From NCBI GenBank assembly GCA_045106935.1, contig JBGCFN010000018.1, positions 1-64,000 of the forward strand: a stretch of DNA of 64,000 nt. The letters are read 5' to 3'. The notes under the pieces are model-generated. The model did no database searches, had not been told where the DNA came from, and worked only from the letters and a program-made list of their open reading frames with translations. Below are positions 8,354-16,899 of the stretch, piece after piece. Source of the stretch: UBA1858 sp045106935 (GTDB lineage Bacteria; Pseudomonadota; Gammaproteobacteria; UBA4575). The position numbers and the translations under genes were made by a program. How positions within the stretch are numbered: the stretch's first letter is position 1; each line of letters begins with the position of its first letter.

Positions 8354-9432
8354 ACTGATATCGCTAATTTTTTATATAAAGATATCCAATTCTGACTCAC
8401 TTCTGACCATGCGAATTGCTTGACTAGATCTAGACCAGATTTAACTAGTTTTTGTTGGCATTGGTCATCTTCTATTACTTGGCGAATTGCCTTCGACATT
8501 ACTGAGGGTTGTTGTGGATCAACAAGTATGGCAGTTTTATTATGTTCCACCATATAGGGAATTCCTCCAACATTTGTCGTCACCACTGGAACGCCACTGG
8601 CCAATGCTTCTAATATTGAATTTGGCATATTATCTACACGACTTGGATTCAACATAACGTCAGCTGATTGATATAGTGCTGGCATGTCTAGTGTATCTAC
8701 ACGGCCTGTAAATTTGACCTTGCTGGACAGTTCAAGCTGCTTGACTAATGATTGTAAATTTTCTAACTCTGGACCGGTGCCAGCGATTGTCAGTTGTGCA
8801 TTTGGATAATGAGTTGTTACCTCATGGAATGCTCTTATCGCAGTATCATTGTCATAAATGAGTTCTAAATTTCTCGTAATTAATAAATGTGGGTATCCTT
8901 GTTCTGTCTTTGACTCTATTTTTTTGAATCGATCAAGATCAATAATATTCGCAATTATTTGTGTCTCTATACCACGCTTACTAAATACTTCTTCTAAAAA
9001 TTTAGAGGGAACAATAATACTAGCACTAGCCTTTAATGTAGGTTTTACATACTTAAATGATTGACTAAAGAACTTCTCTGCTTCACCACCACGATAATTA
9101 ATCACAGTTGGCACCTTACGGCATTTTGCAATCCATACTGCTGGTACTGTAAATAAATGCCATGACCAACCAGAATTAGCCATTATATGAAACACGTCGA
9201 CACGACCTGCGACCTGCCATAAATTAATTATATAAAATAGTAATCTAAATAAGGCACGCAAAATTGGCAGCTTGCTGACTATTTTAGGCTTGTAAGCCGC
9301 ATTTGTTTGTACGACTTCCACTTGTAGACTCTCTTGTCTAAGTAGCTTCGCCAATTGTAATGTTTGATTTGCCATTCCTCCTGAAGGAGGCGGTAATGGC
9401 CCTACTAAACCTATATGTAAAGACTTATCCAT
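8350..9432 (-). CDS. Glycosyltransferase family 4
   Basis: A retaining GT-B glycosyltransferase of 360 residues. The N-terminal GLVGPLPPPSGGMANQTLQL is the glycine-rich acceptor-side loop, TRNLELIYDNDTAIRAF starts the C-terminal domain, and the nucleotide-sugar motif is NPSRVDNMPNSILEALASG, where aspartate replaces the first glutamate of the EX7E motif. There is no membrane anchor beyond a weakly hydrophobic RALFRLLFYIINLW stretch. It lies 24 bases downstream of the amidotransferase and overlaps the capK-like gene, so it acts in the same EPS pathway. The sugar donor is unknown. Confidence 0.88.
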   Translation of the reverse strand: MDKSLHIGLVGPLPPPSGGMANQTLQLAKLLRQESLQVEVVQTNAAYKPKIVSKLPILRALFRLLFYIINLWQVAGRVDVFHIMANSGWSWHLFTVPAVWIAKCRKVPTVINYRGGEAEKFFSQSFKYVKPTLKASASIIVPSKFLEEVFSKRGIETQIIANIIDLDRFKKIESKTEQGYPHLLITRNLELIYDNDTAIRAFHEVTTHYPNAQLTIAGTGPELENLQSLVKQLELSSKVKFTGRVDTLDMPALYQSADVMLNPSRVDNMPNSILEALASGVPVVTTNVGGIPYMVEHNKTAILVDPQQPSVMSKAIRQVIEDDQCQQKLVKSGLDLVKQFAWSEVSQNWISLYKKLAISV

Positions 9433-9456
9433 TGCATTACATTTGCTATTTTGAAT

Positions 9457-11349
9457 CTATGAATCCAAGCGTTGCAGGAATGATTCAAACATTAATAGTG
9501 ACCATATAGGGGCGCTATAATCTCGAACACCAGATTGATGCTGATCTACTAGGTGCTTCAAGTATTTTTGATTGAATACACCTGTACTAGATAGTCTGTC
9601 TCCAAGTATTGCTGTATTTACTTTTTCTTTCAATGGCCCGCGGAACCAACTTGCAAGTGGTACACCAAAACCCATTTTCTTGCGATACAAAATATCTTGA
9701 GATAGATGTGGTTCTAGTGCTTTTTTGAATATGTATTTACCCTCTGTGCCTTTTAATTTCATCTGTGGTGGTAACCCAGATATCCATTCTACAAATTTAT
9801 GATCAAGTAAAGGTACTCGCACTTCTAGTGAATGCGCCATACTTGCACGATCAACTTTTGTTAATATGTCGCCGACAAGATATGTCTTCATATCCATATA
9901 CTGTACTAGTGATAATGGATCATCTGTGGGCGCTCGATTTGCATGATGACGTAATACTTCAACCGCATTATAGCCCTGCAAATCATTTTTAAATGACTTG
10001 TTAAATAACAAGCTTCTTTGTTTGTCGCTGAATAAGCTGACACTATGAAGATATCCTTGACATGTATCACGTGCCATCGCTTCAAATGTCGTTTTGGCTC
10101 GGAATATTTTTGGTGCCCAATCAGCTTTTGGATAGAGATTTCCTAATGTGCCAAAAACAGGTTTTCTTAACCCTAGAGGTAATGCAGATCGAATTCGTTC
10201 TTCATAATTGTGCCATCGGTATCGTCTATATCCTGCAAAATTTTCATCACCACCATCTCCAGACAATGCAACCGTGACATTTTTTCTTGCCAATTCGCAT
10301 AAACGATATGTTGGCATGGCAGAGCTGTCTGCATATGGCTCATCATAAAGTCCGCCTAGTTTTCCAACTAAGTCAAAATCATCAGGATCAACCTGTTCGA
10401 CGCGATGATCTGTTTTATATTGATCCGCTATTTGTTGTGCATAGGAGGCTTCATTAAATTTGGGATCACCAAATGATATTGAGCATGTATTTACGGCGGA
10501 ATCATTTAATCCTGCCATCATCGCCACCACTGCACTAGAATCAACACCACCGGATAAAAATGCCCCTAATGGAACTTCTGCGACAAGTCTAATATCTACA
10601 GCTTCTTTCAAGTGTCTAATTAACTCTTCACTTGCTTCTGCTTCATCCATGTGTGGATGTAAAATAAACGGCACATCCCAATACTCACGTTGCGCTGGGA
10701 TTGCTTGACCACGTTTTATTGTTAACGAATGGCCTGGTGATAACTTATATGTATTTTGAAATATGGTTTTAGGTTCTGGCACATAACCATATGCGAAATA
10801 GTCTTCAACGGCATGCGGATCTATATTTCTACCTAAACCTGGATGTGTCATTAATGATTTTAACTCGGACCCAAATATTAAATTACCATCGGACAATATC
10901 GAATAATAGAGGGGTTTAATCCCCAAACGATCACGCGCCATAAAAAATGTATTTTTATTTCGATCCCATATGGCAAATGCAAACATGCCGCGGAATCTTT
11001 CTACGCATGCTTCTCCCCACTGTTCCCATGCATGTACGATAACTTCAGTATCACATCGCGTTCTAAACGTATGTCCAGCCGCTTGTAATTCTTCCATTAG
11101 CTCAGGAAAGTTATATATTTCACCGTTATATACAACCACCACGCTATTGTCTTCATTGTATAAAGGTTGCTGCCCACTAGAAATATCAATAATTGATAAT
11201 CGACGGTGACCTAGACCAACGCCTTCTTCAATGTGCAATCCATCTTGATCAGGACCACGATGATATTGTGAGTCGTTCATTCGCGACAACACATTTTTAT
11301 CTATCGCTCGTTTGCCTTTGGTGTCAAATATCCCTGTTATTCCGCACAT
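9457..11349 (-). CDS. Asparagine synthase-like amidotransferase of an EPS (XrtA-type) locus
   Basis: The 630-residue protein joins an N-terminal glutamine amidotransferase domain (nucleophile C2 in MCGITGIFD, YNGEIYNF at 74-81, DRLGIKPLYY near 140) to an asparagine-synthetase ATP-pyrophosphatase domain with SGGVDSS at 266-272. The length and the IFDTKGKRAID... start resemble amidotransferase 1 of exosortase A-associated polysaccharide loci more than housekeeping AsnB (about 555 residues). It may therefore amidate a sugar carboxylate rather than aspartate; an AsnB role cannot be ruled out. It lies between the two glycosyltransferases on the same strand. Confidence 0.82.
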   Translation of the reverse strand: MCGITGIFDTKGKRAIDKNVLSRMNDSQYHRGPDQDGLHIEEGVGLGHRRLSIIDISSGQQPLYNEDNSVVVVYNGEIYNFPELMEELQAAGHTFRTRCDTEVIVHAWEQWGEACVERFRGMFAFAIWDRNKNTFFMARDRLGIKPLYYSILSDGNLIFGSELKSLMTHPGLGRNIDPHAVEDYFAYGYVPEPKTIFQNTYKLSPGHSLTIKRGQAIPAQREYWDVPFILHPHMDEAEASEELIRHLKEAVDIRLVAEVPLGAFLSGGVDSSAVVAMMAGLNDSAVNTCSISFGDPKFNEASYAQQIADQYKTDHRVEQVDPDDFDLVGKLGGLYDEPYADSSAMPTYRLCELARKNVTVALSGDGGDENFAGYRRYRWHNYEERIRSALPLGLRKPVFGTLGNLYPKADWAPKIFRAKTTFEAMARDTCQGYLHSVSLFSDKQRSLLFNKSFKNDLQGYNAVEVLRHHANRAPTDDPLSLVQYMDMKTYLVGDILTKVDRASMAHSLEVRVPLLDHKFVEWISGLPPQMKLKGTEGKYIFKKALEPHLSQDILYRKKMGFGVPLASWFRGPLKEKVNTAILGDRLSSTGVFNQKYLKHLVDQHQSGVRDYSAPIWSLLMFESFLQRLDS

Positions 11350-11507
11350 TTAAGTTTGTCCGTGATTAGTATATTTATAAGTTATTTTGAGGTGATAGTT
11401 TATTGTGTTTATGTAACTAAGAATTTCCAGTAATGCTGTTAATTTTGCACCTTAGACATAATTATTTAGTTGCTTGTAAAAAATAGAGTAAATATGTCGC
11501 AGGTGAG

Positions 11508-12698
11508 TTACATGATTTCATCATAGACAGAAATATAGTTCTCAACCATATGTTCTATACGAAACCGTTTAGCGACTAATTCGCGCGCAGATTTACCGTC
11601 TGACCGCCTTTTCTCCTCATTTTCTACATATATGGACAATGCTTGCATCATTTCTGTTGCATCTGCTGCCGAGACTAATATGCCTGTTTCACCCTCCACA
11701 ACCAATTCTGGATTTCCACCAACGCGTGTAGCAACTACAGGCAAACCTGTTGCCATCGCTTCTAATATCGTATTTGATATTCCCTCATTACGTGAAGGCA
11801 ACACGAATATATCCATACAGTTCATTAGTGAATTTACGTCATCACGACTTCCAGGCAACCACGCTTGTTCAGATAAATCTGCTTTATCCAATCTAGATTG
11901 TGCCTGTGGTCTTAATTCACCATCGCCTATCAGTACTAAACGTAATTTTTCTTGATATTGAGTGTTTTGCTTAACTAGTTGTATAAACGCATCAACTAAT
12001 GTTAGCTGGTCTTTTACGGGCTCCATCCTACCTACTGTCCCGATGAGGATTGTATCTTGTTGTATAAAACCTTCGGGGAATGTGTCAGCGTTTAGTGATT
12101 GCTGTTTTTCTAGATTAAACCGGTCTGCATCTACACCGTTATATATTTGCGTTAATTTATTTTTAGCAATACCTGCGTCTTGATGAAGATAATTAATAAT
12201 ATGTTTAGATAATCCTATATAGCGATGCACCAGCATACTCATATACTTTCTTAGCATACGGTACTTCTGATTTGTGCCATTAAGGTCGCTCATGCCCCAG
12301 CCATGTTCACTATGCACTCTTCGCTTCACACCTGCCAACATTGAAATGACAACCATTTCTAATGCCGCTAAATTTCGTGTATGTGTTATTGCCGGATTAA
12401 GTTTTCGAAGTAACTTCCATAATCGAAAATATAATCCTATATCGTGACCCGGTTTTTTATTCAGACAATAGATTTCGACATCTTTAAGCTTTAAGCGCTG
12501 CTCGAAATCCGTACTGTCTGTTAACGAAATGATGACATGTCTATAGCTATCTTCTGGAATTCGATTTATTAAATTTACAACACCGTTCTCTAATCCGCCC
12601 ACAGCAAATCGATACAATATATGTGCGATAAGTGGTGGCTTAACGTCTACCTTTGTATTAGATAATGATGTAGCAGGATCTAGCGCTTTGACTTGCAT
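11508..12698 (-). CDS. GT4 sugar transferase, PEP-CTERM/XrtA-associated type
   Basis: A 396-residue GT-B glycosyltransferase whose N-terminal half (PLIAHILYRFAVGGLENGVV, then CLNKKPGHDIGLYFRLW, then HTRNLAALE) closely follows the pattern I know for the sugar transferases that accompany exosortase A systems (the TIGR03088 type). IYNGVDADRF precedes the C-terminal domain, where PSRNEGISNTILEAMATGLP holds the EX7E motif. It is the first gene of the minus-strand EPS group, 158 bases upstream of the amidotransferase. No exosortase or PEP-CTERM protein is seen here, so the link to protein sorting is by family only. Confidence 0.85.
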   Translation of the reverse strand: MQVKALDPATSLSNTKVDVKPPLIAHILYRFAVGGLENGVVNLINRIPEDSYRHVIISLTDSTDFEQRLKLKDVEIYCLNKKPGHDIGLYFRLWKLLRKLNPAITHTRNLAALEMVVISMLAGVKRRVHSEHGWGMSDLNGTNQKYRMLRKYMSMLVHRYIGLSKHIINYLHQDAGIAKNKLTQIYNGVDADRFNLEKQQSLNADTFPEGFIQQDTILIGTVGRMEPVKDQLTLVDAFIQLVKQNTQYQEKLRLVLIGDGELRPQAQSRLDKADLSEQAWLPGSRDDVNSLMNCMDIFVLPSRNEGISNTILEAMATGLPVVATRVGGNPELVVEGETGILVSAADATEMMQALSIYVENEEKRRSDGKSARELVAKRFRIEHMVENYISVYDEIM

Positions 12699-12782
12699 TA
12701 TATGGATGACTATATAGGGTCAATAATTGCTCAATTATATCCCCTATATATACAAAAAAACTTTGATTACATCGCATTAAAC

Positions 12783-12805
12783 CCAATACCCCTTGCGGGT
12801 ATTGG
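12783..12805 (-). terminator. Hairpin terminator after the marR-like gene
   Basis: A perfect nine-base-pair stem (CCAATACCC / GGGTATTGG) with a five-base loop lies 18 bases past the stop of the marR-like gene. On the minus strand it is followed by GTTTAAT, a short T-rich tail; on the plus strand by TCATTTTAT. It separates the marR-like gene from the EPS glycosyltransferase gene downstream. Confidence 0.55.
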
Positions 12806-12823
12806 TCATTTTATCGGAAAATC

Positions 12824-13237
12824 TTAGAGAAGTTTTCCTAACTCATCTAATTCATTTAAACCTGCTTTGACAACTTTATTTCCTTTAGTTGTCAGTAAAA
12901 CATCGACCACGCGCCTATCTGTCTTACTACGCTCACGAGTTATGTAGTCTAGTGTCTCGAGTTGGTCTAAATAACGACTAATTGTGGCGGGTTCAACTTG
13001 TAAATGTTGGGCGACAGCAGCGGGTGTTACCGCATGTTCATTCCATAATGTGACGAGCACTTGCCATAAGTTATAATTAATTCCAAAACGAGATACTTTT
13101 TTACTGATGGAGTATCCTACTTGCCGTGACATAACTGTCAGGTCAACAAGTAAATTGGCACGATCTTTCGCTGGCGATCGTAAATCAGTTAATTTTTTAG
13201 GGACAATATCTTTATTAAATTCGCGTGCTGTAATCAT
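12824..13237 (-). CDS. MarR-family transcriptional regulator
   Basis: A 137-residue winged helix-turn-helix protein. The DNA-binding part is about residues 55-120: TPAAVAQHLQVEPATISRYL forms the helix-turn-helix and RERSKTDRR (101-109) the wing, whose DxR motif is typical of MarR proteins. N- and C-terminal helices would make the dimer. It is divergent from thiO across 198 bases that contain a perfect inverted repeat at 13332-13349, which suggests self-control and possibly control of thiO. The ligand and target are unknown. Confidence 0.87.
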   Translation of the reverse strand: MITAREFNKDIVPKKLTDLRSPAKDRANLLVDLTVMSRQVGYSISKKVSRFGINYNLWQVLVTLWNEHAVTPAAVAQHLQVEPATISRYLDQLETLDYITRERSKTDRRVVDVLLTTKGNKVVKAGLNELDELGKLL

Positions 13238-13331
13238 TTTTCCTAGACCTCTGCTAAAACTATTATTTTTTTAACTATTGCGCTTTTACTTAGATTTTAT
13301 TATTACCGTGTTATTATTTGAATGCATTAAA

Positions 13332-13349
13332 TGTTAACGATATTTAACA
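13332..13349. promoter_or_regulatory. Inverted repeat, candidate MarR operator
   Basis: TGTTAA and TTAACA flank a six-base centre (CGATAT) in the divergent marR-thiO gap. An 18-base dyad is the usual size of a MarR-family operator. Binding is inferred from position only. Confidence 0.4.
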
Positions 13350-13435
13350 ATGTTTTACGAATGGAACCATTTGTACACTACATAGTTATTCGTATTATTA
13401 ATCTATTGATGAAATAACTTGCCTGAATAAAGAAT

Positions 13436-14500
13436 GTGAAATCAGACTTAGTTATTATTGGCGGCGGCATAATTGGGCTATATAGCGCCTATCTATTGGC
13501 GCAACGTGGCGTAAATATAACGCTGATTGATAGAAATGATTTTGGTCAAGAGAGCTCTTGGGTAGCAGGTGGAATACTCGCGCCCTTACTACCTTGGGAT
13601 TACAACAACACAGTGTTGGCACTAACAAATAATGCCTCTAATAATTATCATCGCCTATCAACTCACCTAGAAGACTCATCCAATTCTGACATAGGTTACT
13701 GGCAATCTGGTTTAACAGTATTAGAGGAATTTACCGATGAGATTAAACATTGGTGTCTGAATCACAATCTTACTTGTCATCCTACTCAACATTATTCATC
13801 GAATGATTTTCACTTACCTGAGATCGCTCAGGTGAGAATGCCGATGGTAATAAAAGCTTTAATTGCATATTTAAAACAAAATAATGTCACTCTGCTTAGC
13901 AATACTGAGGTTAATAGTTACCTGATTGAAAACAGCAAAATAGTCGCCGTTAAGAGTTCTGCCGGTGACATTTATACAGACCATATCTTATTAGCCACAG
14001 GCGCATGGTTGCCTGAAATAGCTCGATACAATCAATCTATTCGTGCACCGTCAATCTTGCCAATAAAAGGCCAAGTAATTGCCGTTCAGACCGTCCCGGG
14101 TCTGCTAAATCATATTCTTTATAAGGATGGGCACTACTTAATACCACGTAAGGACGGCTTGATATTAGCTGGCAGTACATTGGAAGATATAGGTTACGAT
14201 AAGAAACTCACATCTTCCGCGCGTAATAGCTTATGGCAAAAATCCATGGCTATACTCCCTCAATTAGGTGACTACACCATTACCCATCAGTGGGCGGGAT
14301 TAAGGCCTAGCTCTCCAAACAGTATTCCTACTATTGGTCCCCACCCCGATATTGAAGGCCTATATTTAAATTGTGGCCATTTCAGATATGGGGTGGCTAT
14401 GGCTCCAAAATCTGCCCAAATCATTACTGAGTGGATATTAAATACAGGAAATTCTCTAACCGACGAGGAGCGAGCTTATGCCACAGCAAATTTCAGTTAA
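13436..14500 (+). CDS. thiO: Glycine oxidase ThiO
   Basis: The FAD-dependent D-amino-acid-oxidase-like enzyme of 354 residues oxidises glycine to iminoacetate (dehydroglycine) for ThiG. The dinucleotide-binding motif is at 6-14 (VIIGGGIIG), SSWVAGGILAPLLPWDY near 45-60 is the family's conserved substrate-side segment, and the C-terminal HQWAGLRPSSPNSIPTIGP and GHFRYGVAMAP segments complete the FAD site. The start is GTG at 13436; there is no strong ribosome-binding site. It lies 7.6 kb from thiSG and is divergent from the marR-like gene. Confidence 0.92.
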   Translation: MKSDLVIIGGGIIGLYSAYLLAQRGVNITLIDRNDFGQESSWVAGGILAPLLPWDYNNTVLALTNNASNNYHRLSTHLEDSSNSDIGYWQSGLTVLEEFTDEIKHWCLNHNLTCHPTQHYSSNDFHLPEIAQVRMPMVIKALIAYLKQNNVTLLSNTEVNSYLIENSKIVAVKSSAGDIYTDHILLATGAWLPEIARYNQSIRAPSILPIKGQVIAVQTVPGLLNHILYKDGHYLIPRKDGLILAGSTLEDIGYDKKLTSSARNSLWQKSMAILPQLGDYTITHQWAGLRPSSPNSIPTIGPHPDIEGLYLNCGHFRYGVAMAPKSAQIITEWILNTGNSLTDEERAYATANFS

Positions 14501-14554
14501 CTCTTAAGGCCTTTAGATATTCATAATTCATTCGATCATAATTTAACCTGCCAA

Positions 14555-14583
14555 ATAGACTTATTCTAATTTCTGGTTATAAT
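14555..14583 (+). promoter_or_regulatory. Probable promoter of the Fur-family gene, possibly giving a leaderless mRNA
   Basis: A perfect TATAAT lies at 14578-14583, ending only six bases before the ATG at 14590. Transcription would then start at or next to the A of the ATG. No Shine-Dalgarno sequence exists in that interval. The -35 region (ATAGAC at 14555-14560, 17-base spacer) is weak. Confidence 0.45.
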
Positions 14584-14589
14584 GCCGCC

Positions 14590-15018
14590 ATGAATTCGGC
14601 ACCAATACAATCTCGTAATGGCCACATCACGGTGGCATCGCGTCTGCGTGCGAGTGGTATTACGCCCACACAGCAACGGGTCCGTATTGGTGAAGCTCTA
14701 TTCTCAAAGGCTCAGCATGTCTCTGCAGAACAGGTCCTCTCGATGGTAAATAAAGACAACGATGAAGTGTCCAAGGCAACTGTCTATAACACGCTAGGTC
14801 TATTCGCTAAAAAGGGTTTACTTCACGAAGTCATTATTGAGGCCAATAAAGTGTTCTATGACACGAATTTGGAAAAACATCATCATCTCTACCATATAGA
14901 TACCAGCAGGCTTGAAGATATTTCAGCTAACCAAGTAAAAATTGAACAGCTACCTAAATTACCTGAAGGCACAGTGCTTGAAGATGTCGATGTCATTATT
15001 CGATTACGTAAATCGTAA
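14590..15018 (+). CDS. Fur-family transcriptional regulator lacking cysteines (Irr/Fur-like)
   Basis: A 142-residue ferric-uptake-regulator-family protein. The winged-helix DNA-binding half has TPTQQRVRIGEAL at 25-37 and the recognition helix SKATVYNTLGLF at 61-72. The dimerisation half carries the histidine cluster HHH at 97-99, and H43 could also bind metal. There is not a single cysteine, so the structural zinc site of classical Fur (two CxxC motifs) is absent, as in some Irr-like and short Fur proteins. Its promoter sits directly on the start codon. Targets are unknown; metal or peroxide response is an inference from family. Confidence 0.85.
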   Translation: MNSAPIQSRNGHITVASRLRASGITPTQQRVRIGEALFSKAQHVSAEQVLSMVNKDNDEVSKATVYNTLGLFAKKGLLHEVIIEANKVFYDTNLEKHHHLYHIDTSRLEDISANQVKIEQLPKLPEGTVLEDVDVIIRLRKS

Positions 15019-15347
15019 CTGAATTAAAATCCAAATTTATAACTTAAGATATACTCTTACCCCTCCCTGCTATTAATTTCCTCTAGAGAGAATAAGGCAT
15101 CATTTACCAATTTATTATTTATTCCGTGGTTTAAACGTTAAAAATTTTTTTCCATTTTTTTCTTAGCGAATTTTTGTAACCATCTTATCTGGGTTAAGTT
15201 TTTATTAAATTGTTTAATAAAGTATGCATAGACACTTTAATTTCACTGAGCAATCATTATTATTATTTTTGAAGTTGATCTCATATTTACATTATTTTTC
15301 ATGACAAATTGTTTGTACAAATTTCATGCATGATGGGAGCATGATTC
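15019..15347. other. 329-base very AT-rich gap without a recognised gene
   Basis: The gap holds long A/T runs (for example 15139-15171), a GTTTAAAC palindrome near 15129, and two adjacent palindromes just before the next gene. I see no convincing coding frame, RNA gene or classical terminator. It must contain the promoter of the 71-residue gene at 15348. Confidence 0.5.
15312..15333. promoter_or_regulatory. Two adjacent perfect palindromes upstream of an orphan gene
   Basis: TTTGTACAAA (15312-15321) and TCATGCATGA (15324-15333) are both perfect ten-base palindromes, spaced by two bases and placed immediately upstream of the ribosome-binding site of the gene at 15348. They could be operator sites; no factor is known. 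Confidence 0.3.
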
Positions 15348-15563
15348 ATGAAGAATAAAATAAATAAAAAAGAAGAATTACAATTAGGTTCACTAATGCA
15401 AGATACATTAGAAAGCTTTTTTGAGTATGAAGAAAGTGTCAATCCTAGTGAGTCACATAGACGAAACGTAAAAGCAAAGCTAGAAAAATTAATTTCTATT
15501 TTAAGAGTGACTAACAACCAATACTTATCAGAAATCGAAGGATTACGTCACGAATTAGATTGA
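15348..15563 (+). CDS. Small orphan protein, 71 aa
   Basis: I do not recognise this protein. It is 71 residues, highly charged, and predicted by eye to be helical throughout (KLEKLISILRVTNNQYLSEI), with no membrane segment, cysteine or signal peptide. A good ribosome-binding site (GGGAG at 15335-15339, eight bases before ATG) supports real translation. It stands between the Fur-family gene and two further orphan genes on the same strand, though gaps of 246 and 248 bases argue for separate promoters. It might be a small adaptor or regulator; that is a guess from size and charge. Confidence 0.55.
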   Translation: MKNKINKKEELQLGSLMQDTLESFFEYEESVNPSESHRRNVKAKLEKLISILRVTNNQYLSEIEGLRHELD

Positions 15564-15809
15564 AAATTGAATAACCCATTTAGCTACATTAAGTTACATA
15601 TAATATTAGGCAATAATGACTTGCTTAGCTAATACAAGTTGTTAATTTAATTACAAATTTTATGACGCAGTCTCTTCACCTCTGCTTTATATTGCGACAT
15701 ATTTCACAGCGCAACCTTCTTATCATCAATACGATCGAGTGTAATAAGATTAGACGCAAAAAGACGTCTGACACAAAGTAACACTACACTACATAGAAGG
15801 AACTACGCG

Positions 15810-16394
15810 ATGAACTCATTGAGTCGTCAGGCATTAAACTATCTGAATCTATCAGAGAGTAATGATAAGCAAGCACGCAACAAATTATGTTGCTTAATAC
15901 TTTTGTTTGAAAAAGATTATAAGTCTAAAATTGATCAACTGGATGAAGTTTTACTCCTGCACATTTTGAATCATCTAACAGAATGTTACCTCGAGTCTAT
16001 AACTTATCTTGGCCAAGAAAAACATTCAGCGACTGAGCAGTTAATCAAACGATTAACTTTATCTGATATCGAAATGGGCAGTAGTCGTGCAAAGGTTTTC
16101 GATCGTTGTACGTATTATTCACGTGAATTATTAGGTGAATTTAATGAGGCTAAAAACCATCAAGACATGACCATTGTGTCTGAATTAGAAAATTTAGACG
16201 ATACTAATATCACTCATATTACGAGCGATAATCTTCCTCCATTACAGGATTTCACTGAAACAGAATGTAATGAAATTCCTGCACCTGCATTGGCAAATAT
16301 TAAAATTGAAAGTAGAGAACCGATTCAAAAAAACACACAGTTTTCTTCTATTTATACACTATGGAATCAAAAACATAACCCAGCGTTTAAATAA
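15810..16394 (+). CDS. Orphan protein of unknown function, 194 aa
   Basis: I do not recognise this protein. The N-terminal 110 residues look alpha-helical with hydrophobic repeats (KLCCLILLFEKDY, LDEVLLLHILNHL), ending with RAKVFDRCTYYSRELLGEF. The C-terminal 80 residues are polar, acidic and proline-containing, probably disordered. No signal peptide or membrane span is evident. AGAAGGA at 15795-15801, eight bases before the ATG, is a strong ribosome-binding site, so expression is likely. A protein-interaction role would fit a helical head with a flexible tail, but nothing in the sequence proves it. Confidence 0.6.
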   Translation: MNSLSRQALNYLNLSESNDKQARNKLCCLILLFEKDYKSKIDQLDEVLLLHILNHLTECYLESITYLGQEKHSATEQLIKRLTLSDIEMGSSRAKVFDRCTYYSRELLGEFNEAKNHQDMTIVSELENLDDTNITHITSDNLPPLQDFTETECNEIPAPALANIKIESREPIQKNTQFSSIYTLWNQKHNPAFK

Positions 16395-16642
16395 AAATTA
16401 CGCTAATACCTTTTATCGGCTTTCTTGACTTGAAGATAAATTAATTTGAATTAAATCACATTTAATTAACTTACGAATATTATTGATAAAAATTTACTAA
16501 CATACATTTAAATCTATATTTTTGAGAACACGCTCAAGTATTTGATTCGTAGTCGAACTTATATGGCTCCACCTATTAAATTTGTGATCAATAAAACATA
16601 AATTGTATCTGTCTTTATGTCTAATAGTAATCACAAGGACTC

Positions 16643-16891
16643 ATGGACACGGATGTCATTTCTGGACGAGTAATCGATATGGACAAATTTGAAGAAACTG
16701 TTGTTAACCCAAATATCTCATTAAATAATTTTGAGGTAAAAGTCCGTGCCCAAGAAAGCTATAGTACTAAAAATAATGAGGTGCTTGCTGAAACTACAAC
16801 TCGAAATAAGTCCAACAAAAGCTACAAGCCGTTTATACTATTAGCGATTTTATCCTCTGTCTTAATTTATCAAATAACCGTTATTTTATAA
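16643..16891 (+). CDS. Small tail-anchored orphan membrane protein, 82 aa
   Basis: I do not recognise this protein. Residues 1-60 are polar and probably exposed to the cytoplasm; residues 63-82 (PFILLAILSSVLIYQITVIL) form one membrane span that ends exactly at the C-terminus, the layout of a tail-anchored protein. AAGGA lies three bases before the ATG, which is short spacing. The stop is eight bases from the end of the convergent aceF. It is the third unrecognised gene in a row on this strand. Confidence 0.5.
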   Translation: MDTDVISGRVIDMDKFEETVVNPNISLNNFEVKVRAQESYSTKNNEVLAETTTRNKSNKSYKPFILLAILSSVLIYQITVIL

Positions 16892-16899
16892 ATTATCTG

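Noticed and set aside
10062..10080. CACGTG core in the amidotransferase gene with a partial left flank.
   Set aside because: Right half of the palindrome does not match.
11632..11955. 107-codon frame antisense to the first EPS glycosyltransferase.
   Set aside because: It lies within a well-recognised gene, has no own ribosome-binding site and resembles no family; treated as a shadow.
15299..15517. Minus-strand open frame opposite the 71-residue orphan gene.
   Set aside because: The plus-strand frame has a well-spaced ribosome-binding site; the opposite frame has none and is probably a shadow.
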